Source: Bordetella parapertussis (GTDB lineage Bacteria > Pseudomonadota > Gammaproteobacteria > Burkholderiales > SG8-39). From it: 34,975 nt of DNA. The translations under genes and the position numbers were made by a program. The notes below the pieces were generated by a model that ran no database searches, had not been told where the DNA came from, and saw only the letters and a program-made list of their open reading frames with translations. The DNA lies in contig CAMAXP010000045.1 in NCBI GenBank assembly GCA_945862265.1, positions 1 to 34,975 of the forward strand, given 5' to 3'. This document shows, piece by piece, positions 1 through 7,946 of this stretch. The number at the start of each line of letters is the position of its first letter. The stretch's first letter is position 1.

Positions 1-24
1 CTCGATCTGATATCGTTCGGCTAA

Positions 25-102
25 GGTAAGGTGCGTAGCAGTATTCATCTGTGCAACTCCGATTTGGCGATTGAAGGGGCGCGGACGCTTTCGCACCTTA
101 CC
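25..102. repeat. 11-bp perfect inverted repeat at the left edge
   Basis: GGTAAGGTGCG at 25-35 is the exact reverse complement of CGCACCTTACC at 92-102, with a 56-nt loop. It lies in the non-coding stretch (1 to about 137) just before DUF3047 homology begins. The pair could be the remnant of a mobile-element end, an operator pair, or chance. I do not recognise an IS family in these 137 bases. The repeat is directly visible; its function is unknown. Confidence 0.45.
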
Positions 103-137
103 CCCTTTCAAAAGCTAGACTTAGTTGCACTTCGTAT

Positions 138-410
138 TTGAACCTGGGCAACCTTGCAAACAAGGAGGGCACCATCGCGCCCAACCCATACACTGACCGC
201 GTGCGCATGGTCGTCGCCGAAAGCGGCAGCGCCTCTCTGGGACGCTGGGTCGAACATGAACGGGACGTTGCAGCTGATTTCCGCCTCGCCTTCGGCCTGC
301 CGGTGCCACCGGTCACCAGCCTTGTACTTTCGGCGGACACGGACAATACCGGCGAAAGCACCGAAGCCTACTTCGGCGACATAGAGTTCCGCAGGCGCGC
401 CGCGAGCTGA
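138..410 (+). pseudogene. C-terminal fragment of a DUF3047 family protein
   Basis: About 90 residues resemble the C-terminal end of DUF3047 proteins, which are exported bacterial proteins of unknown function. The recognisable features are a PNPYTDRVRMVV-type stretch, a GRWVEHERDVAADFRLAFG-like segment, and a closing ADTDNTG...YFGDIEFR segment. Full-length members are over 200 residues, so the N-terminal half is missing. The frame stays open upstream of the TTG at 138 for at least 40 more bases, but that upstream translation has no recognisable signal peptide or DUF3047 character. The gene is therefore probably truncated near 120-150, although a native N-terminus beyond the window edge cannot be fully excluded. 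The stop at 408-410 is followed 3 nt later by the GTG of the hydrolase gene, so the two were probably co-transcribed. Family assignment is from memory of the conserved C-terminus. Confidence 0.55.
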
Positions 411-413
411 CCC

Positions 414-1328
414 GTGACCGGCCGAAACAGCGTCGCGAAGCAGGGAAGGCTTGCAATCCTCGCGATCGCCGCTGCGACCGCCTCCTGCGCCGCTCTCGAC
501 ACCGTGGAGCGCGAGCTCGTGTTCCGCCCGCGCACGGAGGAGTGGGCAGGCTACTCTCGCGCGATCCTGAACCCCGAGGAAGTCTCCATTCCCGTCGGTG
601 CCGGATCGGATGTCGTGAGCGGGTGGTGGCTCGCCGCGACGGGAGCCGAATACACGCTGGTGTACTTCCACGGCGCGCGCGTAAACCTCTCAGGGAGCGT
701 GTACCGGTTACGGAGCTTCCGAGATGCCGGCTTCAACGTCCTTGCCATCGACTATCGCGGCTTCGGGAAAAGCACCGCGCGCCTTCCCTCGGAGAATTCG
801 GTTTACGACGATGCCGAGGCGGCCTGGAACTGGCTGGATGCGAGGGTGCCTGACCGCAGCCGCAGGATCCTCTACGGGCATTCGCTCGGCGGACCCATCG
901 CCGCGGAAGTCGCGCTGCGCAGCAAGGGCGCTGCAGCGCTGGTCCTGGAGTCCTCCTTTACTTCGCTGCAGGAGTTGACGGTGATAGGTTCGCTCCTCAC
1001 CCAGCGCATGGACCTGCTGGACAAGGTCCGCCGCCTCGAGCTGCCGGTACTTGTGGTCCATGGCGCCGACGACAGGGTGGTTCCGCCCGAGATGGCGCAG
1101 CGCCTCTACGATGCTGCACGTGGCCCCAAGCGGCTGTTCATGGTGGCGGGCGCGGCCCACAACTGGGTGCTGCGTTCGGTGGGCCCGAACGTCTACGCAG
1201 CGATGCGGGAACTCGCCGCGGCGCAGGGCCGGGTCAGCGCGGTGGAGGCGCCCCCGGGGGCAGCTTGCCGAACCTCCGAAGATGCTCGGCATCCAGCTCC
1301 CGGTCCGTCTTGTAGTGCGCCACCTTGA
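414..1328 (+). CDS. Alpha/beta-hydrolase, probable lipoprotein
   Basis: This 304-aa protein has an alpha/beta-hydrolase fold of the type often annotated as serine aminopeptidase-like or dienelactone hydrolase-like. A short hydrophobic N-terminal stretch ends in TASC near residue 24, a plausible lipobox, so it is probably anchored in the envelope. The nucleophile elbow GHSLGG is near residues 155-160, the acid is in HGADDRVVP, and the catalytic His is in AAHNW. An oxyanion-type YFHG motif comes earlier. The substrate cannot be read from the sequence. The GTG start was chosen because it lies just after the DUF3047 stop and precedes the signal peptide directly. The last 95 bases overlap the convergent YHS-lipoprotein gene, and the Pro/Ser/Ala-rich tail encoded there does not look like fold sequence. 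It may be a recent extension. Confidence 0.8.
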   Translation: MTGRNSVAKQGRLAILAIAAATASCAALDTVERELVFRPRTEEWAGYSRAILNPEEVSIPVGAGSDVVSGWWLAATGAEYTLVYFHGARVNLSGSVYRLRSFRDAGFNVLAIDYRGFGKSTARLPSENSVYDDAEAAWNWLDARVPDRSRRILYGHSLGGPIAAEVALRSKGAAALVLESSFTSLQELTVIGSLLTQRMDLLDKVRRLELPVLVVHGADDRVVPPEMAQRLYDAARGPKRLFMVAGAAHNWVLRSVGPNVYAAMRELAAAQGRVSAVEAPPGAACRTSEDARHPAPGPSCSAPP

Positions 1329-1803
1329 AGACCAGGCGCTTCGCGTTCTGCAGCCGGTAGGGCACGTCCTTCGATTCGGCTTCCCAGTACTGGTCCGCAA
1401 GGCGAATGTTCTCATCGGCGTCCAGCATCCAGTTCGCCCTGCTGCGCTCGCTTCCGAACATCAACAGGCGACCTTTGTAGACGAGGTAGACGTCGGCGCC
1501 GATCGCCGCCTTCAGCGCGTAGTGCACTCCGCTTGCGCAGAACCCTGCCCACGCTGGCGCGTAGGCTTTCGGGTTCGCGTCAAACAGGCGTTTGCTCGCT
1601 TCGCTGGCAAAGCGATACAGGTCCCCGTCGAACACCGAACGGATGGCCGGGCTGCCCCGCTGCGGCGCGCCCCCGGAAAAGTACGAGACCGGATCGTTGC
1701 CCCGCAACATCACGCGATCGTCCGTGTCGTCCTTCATCGTGTTGTGTATGGTTCCGCACCCCTGCAGGAGGGCTGCGAAGAGCAGCAAGGCCAGGACTTT
1801 CAT
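1234..1803 (-). CDS. YHS domain lipoprotein
   Basis: This is a 189-aa protein. The ATG at 1803 is preceded by AAAGGAG at 7-nt spacing, and the leader ends in LLQGC, a clear type II signal peptide with lipid-modified Cys16. Residues about 30-90 form a YHS-like domain (VMLRGNDPVSYFSGG, then FDGDLYRFASEASKRLFDANP and PAWAGFCASG). YHS domains are often associated with metal-linked proteins, and this secreted type commonly stands alone in proteobacteria. Its biochemical role is unknown. The gene begins 13 bp after the ATP-grasp gene stop and is probably the last gene of the methyltransferase/ATP-grasp unit. Its 3' end overlaps the convergent hydrolase gene by 95 bp. Confidence 0.8.
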   Translation of the reverse strand: MKVLALLLFAALLQGCGTIHNTMKDDTDDRVMLRGNDPVSYFSGGAPQRGSPAIRSVFDGDLYRFASEASKRLFDANPKAYAPAWAGFCASGVHYALKAAIGADVYLVYKGRLLMFGSERSRANWMLDADENIRLADQYWEAESKDVPYRLQNAKRLVFKVAHYKTDRELDAEHLRRFGKLPPGAPPPR

Positions 1804-1816
1804 GGGTGAACTCCTT

Positions 1817-3085
1817 TCAGATGTGCAGCAATTGCCGGATCTCGGCATAGCGCCGGTTGAGCGCCTCTTCGTCGACGCCACCGAGATTGACCACCGCATA
1901 GCGGTAGCTGCCCAGCCACTTCATTTCGCGCGCAAGGGACTGCCCTCGCTTCAGATACAGCATGATCGCGGCGTCCGGGAACCGCCGGCGCACATCCGCG
2001 AGTTCGCCCGGGAGAGGCTCGCGCGCCAAAGGCCGGCCATCAAACCGGCGTGATACCAGGCTCGCGGCAACGCCACACCCGGTTCGCGACGGCAAGGCCT
2101 GGGGGATGCCGCCGAGGCACAAGTCCAGCAGCATGCGGTGGGGGTTGATGCCATCCACGCGGCGATAGAGCCCGGCTAGCTGCGAGGCAAGGCGCGGGTT
2201 GATCTCTATGAGGGTGAGCCGGCCTGTTCCCGGGTCCCAGAACATCTCAATATTGAAAAATCCGTGCCGGTACCCCATGCCGGTCAGCAATCGTGCCGCC
2301 AGCGCGCGCATCCTCTCCTGAACTGCAGGCGGGACGCGCGAAGGGTAGACGAAACGCTCGAACTGGTCGGTGCCGGGAAACATGACCGCGTCGCTCAACC
2401 CGATGAAGGTCACTTCGCCACCGCGAACGTAACCGTCCACGTTCACCTCAAGCCCCGTGACGGGCCGCTCCGCAACCAGGTGATGGGCGTCGATCGTGTA
2501 GTCCGTGTAGAGCGGCATGAGATCATTGAACGGCCTCACGAGCCTGCGGATGATAAGTTCCTCCATCCACGAAAAAGTAAGGTGGCGCCGCAATTGGGCG
2601 AAGTTCTCGACCCTGCGAACCAGCACGGAGAACGTGGCGCGCACCGGTTTTACGTAAAGCGGAAACGGCAGGCCTACGTCCGCCGGATCACTGATGTCGA
2701 ATGGAAACACCGAAAACTCCGGCACTGCCTCGGGCGCGATGCGGCGCTGCTCCAACCGGGCGTAGTACTTGTGGTGCGCGGTAACCACCACGGCAGGCGG
2801 CGTGCCCGGAAGACCGAGCCTTTCGGCGACGATCGCGGCGATCAGGGCGCCGAAGTACTCGTTGTTGCTGAGAACCCCGTCGATGCGCCCGCGCCAGCGC
2901 CGCACCAGCGTCTCAATGAACCCGCGGACGTCGAATGTCAGCAGCCGTGCGTTCGACGGAAACCGGAACAGGTCGAACCCTTCATAGACGAACTCGAAGT
3001 CGGAATAGTCGCCGCGTTCAAGCTCGTCTCGATCCCATTCCTTCGGGAAAATGACGAGGATCCGCTTGCGCCTCGGCTGGCTCAC
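1817..3085 (-). CDS. ATP-grasp domain protein, substrate unknown
   Basis: This 422-aa protein has ATP-grasp architecture, which usually supports ATP-dependent ligation of a carboxylate to an amine or thiol through an acyl-phosphate. Visible features are a Rossmann-like N-terminus (RILVIFPKEW), a PLYVKPV segment with nucleotide-binding Lys146, the acidic GLEVNVDGYV segment near 211-220, and metal/ATP residues Glu280 (FFNIE) and Glu294/Asn296 (LIEINPRLASQ). About 110 C-terminal residues follow the core. The GTG start overlaps the methyltransferase stop as GTGA (3082-3085), implying translational coupling. Carbamoyl-phosphate synthase-like or biotin carboxylase-like roles are unlikely because no partner domains are present. 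An amino-acid or peptide ligase type is a reasonable guess, but the substrate is unknown. Confidence 0.75.
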   Translation of the reverse strand: MSQPRRKRILVIFPKEWDRDELERGDYSDFEFVYEGFDLFRFPSNARLLTFDVRGFIETLVRRWRGRIDGVLSNNEYFGALIAAIVAERLGLPGTPPAVVVTAHHKYYARLEQRRIAPEAVPEFSVFPFDISDPADVGLPFPLYVKPVRATFSVLVRRVENFAQLRRHLTFSWMEELIIRRLVRPFNDLMPLYTDYTIDAHHLVAERPVTGLEVNVDGYVRGGEVTFIGLSDAVMFPGTDQFERFVYPSRVPPAVQERMRALAARLLTGMGYRHGFFNIEMFWDPGTGRLTLIEINPRLASQLAGLYRRVDGINPHRMLLDLCLGGIPQALPSRTGCGVAASLVSRRFDGRPLAREPLPGELADVRRRFPDAAIMLYLKRGQSLAREMKWLGSYRYAVVNLGGVDEEALNRRYAEIRQLLHI

Positions 3086-3708
3086 TTCCGCGCAGTCCCG
3101 TAAGCGAGGTAATTTGTCCCGAGCATCACCTGCTCCACGCGAAGATCAGTGACATAGCCGGAAAGCAACCGCCACGGCCGGTCCAAGCCGCGCAGGGTGC
3201 TGACATAAGGCCGCGCCTTGATGAGGCGGTAAAGGCGAAGGGGGAACAACATCGCGGGCGGATGCTTGATCCCGGCGATCGCAATACGCGCGCCCGGCCG
3301 TGCGAAAGAGAAGATCCGCTCGAGCGCGCAAGCGGACTGGAGCACGTCATGGGTATAGTTGAAAAGGAGGGCATCGAACCGGGCCGGCAAGTCGACTTCC
3401 TCCATTGGGGCCTCAACGAGATCCACATTGTCCCAGCCTTCTGCTGCAACGCGGTCACGCGCAAAGCGGATCATATCGGGGCTGACCTCGACGCCCACCA
3501 CCCGGCCCGCCGGGCCTACCGCCTCCCTTAGAAGAGATAGCGAAAGTCCCGTGCCGCATGCGACGTCCAGGACCGTCTCGCCCGGCCGAAGGCCGAGCAA
3601 AGCCACCACCCTGCGGCGCAGCGGCATGGTGCGCTGCGCGCTCGCGTCGTAGCCGGGCGCGTGCGTTCGGTACTTCCTGAGCGTGTCCTCGATATTTGAC
3701 CTGTACAT
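3082..3708 (-). CDS. Class I SAM-dependent methyltransferase
   Basis: This 208-aa protein has a UbiE/Methyltransf_11-like Rossmann fold. Motif I is VLDVACGTGLSL near residues 46-57, an acidic motif II residue sits in VVGVEVSPDMI, and the post-I segment is MEEVDLPARFDALLFNYTHDV. The C-terminal part (RLYRLIKARPYVSTLRGLDRPW) is basic and aromatic, as in quinone or lipid methyltransferases that contact membranes, but I cannot name the substrate. The stop overlaps the start of the ATP-grasp gene, so the two products probably act together. The ATG lies 42 bp after the RND permease stop on the same strand, so read-through from the efflux operon is possible. Confidence 0.82.
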   Translation of the reverse strand: MYRSNIEDTLRKYRTHAPGYDASAQRTMPLRRRVVALLGLRPGETVLDVACGTGLSLSLLREAVGPAGRVVGVEVSPDMIRFARDRVAAEGWDNVDLVEAPMEEVDLPARFDALLFNYTHDVLQSACALERIFSFARPGARIAIAGIKHPPAMLFPLRLYRLIKARPYVSTLRGLDRPWRLLSGYVTDLRVEQVMLGTNYLAYGTARK

Positions 3709-3750
3709 ACGGCGCTAACACCTCATCGGAAGAAATCATTCCTCAGGGAA

Positions 3751-6700
3751 TTAGTCGCGCGAGGGCCCGGAACCTTTCAGCGCAATGCGCCGGCCCCAGT
3801 CCCAGACCCTGCTTAAAACGTGCTCAAAGTCATCCACGTAGCTGTAAACCACCGGGATCACCAGCAGGCTCAGGAACGTCGAGGTGATCAGCCCGCCGAT
3901 CACGGCGGTCGCCATCGGGCTGCGGAACGACGGGTCGGCGATCCCGGCGCCGAATGCGATGGGCAGCATCCCCGCCCCCATCGCGATGGTCGTCATGACA
4001 ATCGGCCGGGCGCGTTTGTGGCACGCATCGAGCAGGGCCTCCAGCCTCGTCAGCCCGTGGTCGCGCCGCGCCATCACCGCGTACTCCACCAGCAGGATCG
4101 AGTTCTTCGTGGCGATCCCCATCAGCATGATCAGGCCGATGAGGGAAGGCATCGAGAAACTCTTGCCCGCGATGAGCAGCGCGACAAACGCGCCGCCCAG
4201 CGATAGCGGCAGCGCCGCAAGGATGGTGACCGGTTGCAGCACGTCCTTGAAGAGCAGCACCAGCACGATGTAAATGCACAGCACGCCCGTGAGCATGGCG
4301 AGGCCGAAGCTTGCGAACAACTCGCCCATCACCTCGGCGTCGCCCAGCGCGGCCTGGCGCACGCCCGCAGGCAGGTTGACGAGGCTCGGCAGCTTCTGCG
4401 CCGCCTCGGTCACGTCGCCCAGCGGCTGGCCGGACAGCTCGATCTCGAAATTGACGTTGCGCGAGCGGTCGTAACGGTCGATCACCGCGGGCCCGCTGGA
4501 GAGCTCCAGCGTAGCCACCTGCCCGAGCATGACCGGCGGTGCGCCCGGGCGGGCGCTGGGCACGGCAAGGCGCTCGAGCATGGGCAGGTCGCGTCGCGCA
4601 CCATCGGCGAGGCGCACCACCACCGGCACCTGGCGCTCGGCCAGGTTGATCTTGGGCAGCGACACATCGTAGTCGCCCACCGTGGCGATGCGCAGCGTCT
4701 CGCCAATCGACGCCGTGGTGACACCGAGGTCGGCGGCCCTGGCGAAATCCGGGCGCACCGCGAGCTCGGGACGCACCAGCGCAGCTGAGGAAGCGATGCT
4801 GCCGATGTCCGGAATCGTGCGCAGGTCCTTCTCCACCGCACGCGCCGCCTCGGCCAATTGGTGCGGGTCGTCGCCTGAAAGGACCAGCACGTATTTCTCT
4901 CCCGAACCGCCCAAGCCGACCTTGAAGCGTGCACCGGGCAACTCCGCAAGGGCTTCGCGCATCTGCTGCTCGATGACCTGCTTCCTCACCGGGCGGTGGT
5001 GGCGTTCGGTGAGCTGGATGGTCAGCGTGGCCTGCCGGACCTCGGCGGCGCCCTGTGGCGCGAAGGGGTCGGCGCCGGCCGCACCGCCTCCGATGGTCGT
5101 GTAGACGCCCTTCACGTGCGTGACCTTGGACACCAGCTCCCGCGCCCGCTCGGCCGCTGCGCGCGTCTGCGCAAGCGTCGCACCGGGCGGCAGCGCGACA
5201 TGGACCTGGGTCTGCGAGTTATCGTCCGGCGGGATGAACCCGGTGGGCAGCAGCGGGATCAACAGGATTGATCCGACAAAGAACGCGGCTGCGGCCAGCA
5301 TCGTGACCAGGCGATGCTTGAGGCACCACGCCGCGAAGTGCATGTAGGTGCGCATCAGCCAGCCGTCCGCAGGCGCCTCGCCGGCGGGCTTGAGGATGTA
5401 AGCCGCCATCATCGGCGTGAGCATGCGCGCGACCAGCAGCGACGCAAACACGGCAAGCGCCGCAGTCCAGCCGAACTGCTTGAAGAACTTGCCGGGCACG
5501 CCGCTCATGAAGGCCGTGGGCAGGAACACGGCGATCAACGTGAAGGTGGTTGCGATCACCGCCAGGCCGATCTCGTCGGCCGCCTCCATGGCCGCTTCAA
5601 ACGGCGTCTTGCCCATGCGCAGGTGCCGCACGATGTTTTCGACCTCCACAATGGCATCGTCCACCAGCACGCCCACCACCAGTGACATCGCCAGCAGCGT
5701 CACAACGTTGACCGAGAAGCCCAGGGCGTCCATGCCGATGAACGCAGGGATTACCGACAACGGCAACGCCACCGCGGAAACAAAGGTCGCGCGCCAGTCG
5801 CGCAGGAACAGCCACACCACCAGCACTGCGAGCAACGCGCCCTCGTAGAGCAGCAGCATCGAGCCGTCGTACTCCTCCTGCACCGGCGTGGCGAAGTCGA
5901 AAGCTTCGGTGAGGGCGAGGTCGGGATGGTCCTTCCTGAGCGCCGCAAGCGTCTCGCGAACGCCGCGCCCGACCTCGACCTCGCTCGCGCCACGGCTCCT
6001 TGACACCTCGAAGCCGACCACGGGCTTGCCGTCGAGCAGCGCGATCGAGCGCCGCTCGGCAATGGTGTCGGTGACGCTTGCGACCTGGTCGAGGCGGATG
6101 CGCCGCCCGTCGGACAGGGCCAGTTCGATCGCACCAAGGTCTTGCGCGGTCTTCACCATCGCAATGGTGCGCACCGGCTGCTCCCCCCCGGAGAGATCCG
6201 TGCGCCCGCCGGCACTCTCCTGCTGCACGAGGCGCAGGCGGTGCGAAATGTCGGCGGCGGTGGCGCCCAGCGCCTGCAGCTTGGCCGGATCCAGGGCCAC
6301 GCTCATCTCGCGCGAAACCCCGCCGACGCGGCTCACCTGTCCCACGCCGCGTACGGTGAGGAGCTTTCGGGTGACGGTGTTGTCCACGAACCACGAGAGG
6401 CCTTCCTCGTCCATGCGTGCGGATGCGATCGCGTATGCGAGCACCGGTGTGGCGGCGAGGTCGAGCTTGGTGACGATCGGGTCGCGCATGTCGCCAGGCA
6501 GGTCGGCGCGCACGCGGGAGACGGCCGAGCGCACATCGTCGAGCGCTTCCTGCACCGGCTTTTCCAAGCGGAACTCGGTCGTGATCGTCACGCCGCCGTC
6601 CTGCACCTTGGTGTAGATGTGCTTCACGCCCTGCAGGGTGGCGATGGAGTTCTCGACCTTCCTCGCGACGTCGGTCTCCAGCTGCGAGGGCGAGGCGCCC

Positions 6701-6855
6701 GGCAGCGAGGCCGTCACGGTGATCGTCGGCAGGTCGAGGTCGGGAAAGTTCTGCACCTTCATCGAATGGAAGGCCAGCATGCCGCCGAAAGTCAGCAGCA
6801 CGAACACCATCAGCGCCGGGACCGGGTTGCGGATCGACCAGGCGGAAAGGTTCAT
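3751..6855 (-). CDS. RND efflux permease, HAE1 (AcrB/MexB-like) family
   Basis: This 1034-aa inner-membrane, proton-driven transporter subunit has the typical length of the AcrB/MexB family. The first transmembrane helix (residues about 10-30) is followed by the porter-domain start FPDLDLPTITV. Transmembrane helix 4 carries VGVLVDDAIVEVENI with the paired Asp399/Asp400 of the proton relay. The second half keeps the matching Lys in GIATKNSILLVEYA. These acidic and basic residues mark the HAE1 drug/solvent class rather than the heavy-metal class. The ATG overlaps the stop of the membrane-fusion gene (ATGA, 6852-6855). With the two upstream genes it forms a complete tripartite pump. The substrate is not readable; the genomic position suggests export of toxic catabolic substrates or intermediates. 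Confidence 0.95.
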   Translation of the reverse strand: MNLSAWSIRNPVPALMVFVLLTFGGMLAFHSMKVQNFPDLDLPTITVTASLPGASPSQLETDVARKVENSIATLQGVKHIYTKVQDGGVTITTEFRLEKPVQEALDDVRSAVSRVRADLPGDMRDPIVTKLDLAATPVLAYAIASARMDEEGLSWFVDNTVTRKLLTVRGVGQVSRVGGVSREMSVALDPAKLQALGATAADISHRLRLVQQESAGGRTDLSGGEQPVRTIAMVKTAQDLGAIELALSDGRRIRLDQVASVTDTIAERRSIALLDGKPVVGFEVSRSRGASEVEVGRGVRETLAALRKDHPDLALTEAFDFATPVQEEYDGSMLLLYEGALLAVLVVWLFLRDWRATFVSAVALPLSVIPAFIGMDALGFSVNVVTLLAMSLVVGVLVDDAIVEVENIVRHLRMGKTPFEAAMEAADEIGLAVIATTFTLIAVFLPTAFMSGVPGKFFKQFGWTAALAVFASLLVARMLTPMMAAYILKPAGEAPADGWLMRTYMHFAAWCLKHRLVTMLAAAAFFVGSILLIPLLPTGFIPPDDNSQTQVHVALPPGATLAQTRAAAERARELVSKVTHVKGVYTTIGGGAAGADPFAPQGAAEVRQATLTIQLTERHHRPVRKQVIEQQMREALAELPGARFKVGLGGSGEKYVLVLSGDDPHQLAEAARAVEKDLRTIPDIGSIASSAALVRPELAVRPDFARAADLGVTTASIGETLRIATVGDYDVSLPKINLAERQVPVVVRLADGARRDLPMLERLAVPSARPGAPPVMLGQVATLELSSGPAVIDRYDRSRNVNFEIELSGQPLGDVTEAAQKLPSLVNLPAGVRQAALGDAEVMGELFASFGLAMLTGVLCIYIVLVLLFKDVLQPVTILAALPLSLGGAFVALLIAGKSFSMPSLIGLIMLMGIATKNSILLVEYAVMARRDHGLTRLEALLDACHKRARPIVMTTIAMGAGMLPIAFGAGIADPSFRSPMATAVIGGLITSTFLSLLVIPVVYSYVDDFEHVLSRVWDWGRRIALKGSGPSRD

Positions 6856-7946
6856 TTGGCCACGACCCGCACCAGGTCGCCGTCGGCGAGGAACGCAGCA
6901 CCACCGGCCACGACCTTCTCGTTCCCGGTGAGCGCACCGAGGATCTCGACGCGATCGCCCGAGCGCCGTCCGATCTGCACCTTCACCTGCGATACGCGAT
7001 CCCCCGCGCCCAGCACGAACACATAGGAGAAGCCGTCCCGCAGCGACACGGCCGCCAGCGGCAGGGTCAGGGCACTGGCGCTGCCGATGGAAATCTCGCC
7101 GCGCGCGAACATGCCCGCCTTGAAGCCTCCGCCACGCACGGCGGCCGCAGGAACATCCACGTACACGAGTGCGTTGCGCGTCTGCGGGTCCACCGTAGGC
7201 GCGATCACCCGCACGCGGCCCGTGGCCGTGGCGCCCGTAGCCGAAACGATCGTAACCGCCTGGCCGGGACGAATGCGCGCCACCTCAGAGGAAGTCACTT
7301 CCGCGCGCCACTCCAGCCGGTCCCCGCGGATCAGCCTGAACAGTTCCTGCCCCTGCGGTAGCACCGCACCCAGCGTCACAGTGCGCGCGGAAATGCTGCC
7401 CTCGTCCGGCGCGTGGACCGTCGTGTGCTTGAGGCGCAGTTCCTGCGCAGTGACCTGCGCACGCATCGAAAGCAGCCTTGCCTCGGCCGTCTTGGCCGCA
7501 GTAAGGAGTTGCGCGACCTGCTGCTGGCTGAGCGCCCCGCTAGCCTCCACCTCTTTTGCGCGCGCGGCGTTGGCCCGCGCATCCGCGAGCGTCGCCTCGG
7601 CCTCGGCCAGCCCGGCGCGCGCCTGCGCGAGGTCGGCCTCGACGGTCTCGGGCGCGAATACAGCTAGCACCTGCCCGCGCGTCACCGTATCGCCGACGTT
7701 GGCGCGCACTTCGGCCACGCGCAGCCCGCCCGACTCGGCGCCGATGATCGCCTCCTGCCAGGCGGCGAGGCTGCCCGTGGCCTGTACGTTGAGGGCCATG
7801 TCGATGCGCTGCGGCGTGATGGTGGTCACGGTCAGCGCGGGTTTGCCGGCCGGCTTGGCGCCGCCCTTGTCCTGTGCGCTGCCGGCGCCAGCAAGCCCGA
7901 GCAGGCCGCAGGCGGCCGCAACAGCGGCGATGGTACGAAGTCTCAT
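6852..7946 (-). CDS. HlyD-like periplasmic adaptor (membrane fusion protein) of the RND pump
   Basis: This 364-aa adaptor links the RND permease to the outer-membrane channel. An N-terminal signal peptide (MRLRTIAAVAAACGLLGLAGAGSAQ) is followed by a first lipoyl half (EVRANVGDTVTRGQVLAVF), an Ala/Glu/Arg-rich alpha-hairpin at about residues 100-165, the second lipoyl half (HAPDEGSISARTV) and beta-barrel/membrane-proximal domains. The ATG at 7946 was chosen over upstream in-frame codons because the signal peptide begins there and because it overlaps the stop of the outer-membrane factor gene (ATGA). Both junctions of this gene overlap, so the three pump components are tightly coupled. Confidence 0.92.
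   Translation of the reverse strand: MRLRTIAAVAAACGLLGLAGAGSAQDKGGAKPAGKPALTVTTITPQRIDMALNVQATGSLAAWQEAIIGAESGGLRVAEVRANVGDTVTRGQVLAVFAPETVEADLAQARAGLAEAEATLADARANAARAKEVEASGALSQQQVAQLLTAAKTAEARLLSMRAQVTAQELRLKHTTVHAPDEGSISARTVTLGAVLPQGQELFRLIRGDRLEWRAEVTSSEVARIRPGQAVTIVSATGATATGRVRVIAPTVDPQTRNALVYVDVPAAAVRGGGFKAGMFARGEISIGSASALTLPLAAVSLRDGFSYVFVLGAGDRVSQVKVQIGRRSGDRVEILGALTGNEKVVAGGAAFLADGDLVRVVAK

Noticed and set aside
114..142. Similarity of CTAGACTTAGTTGCACTTCGTATTTGAAC to the IS630 end at 33837-33868
   Set aside because: The match needs several gaps, and the segment runs into DUF3047 coding sequence with no second end or transposase nearby. Not enough to call an IS remnant.
98..671. Overlapping minus-strand open frames opposite the DUF3047 and hydrolase genes
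   Set aside because: Their translations have no family resemblance and are explained as antisense frames of high-GC coding DNA; the plus-strand products carry recognisable motifs.
3709..3750. Terminator after the RND permease
   Set aside because: No stem-loop followed by a T-run is visible in this 42-bp gap.
5597..6937. 446-residue minus-strand frame inside the RND permease gene
   Set aside because: It is an out-of-frame shadow rich in Arg/Gly/His; the 1034-residue permease in the other frame is complete with conserved transmembrane motifs.
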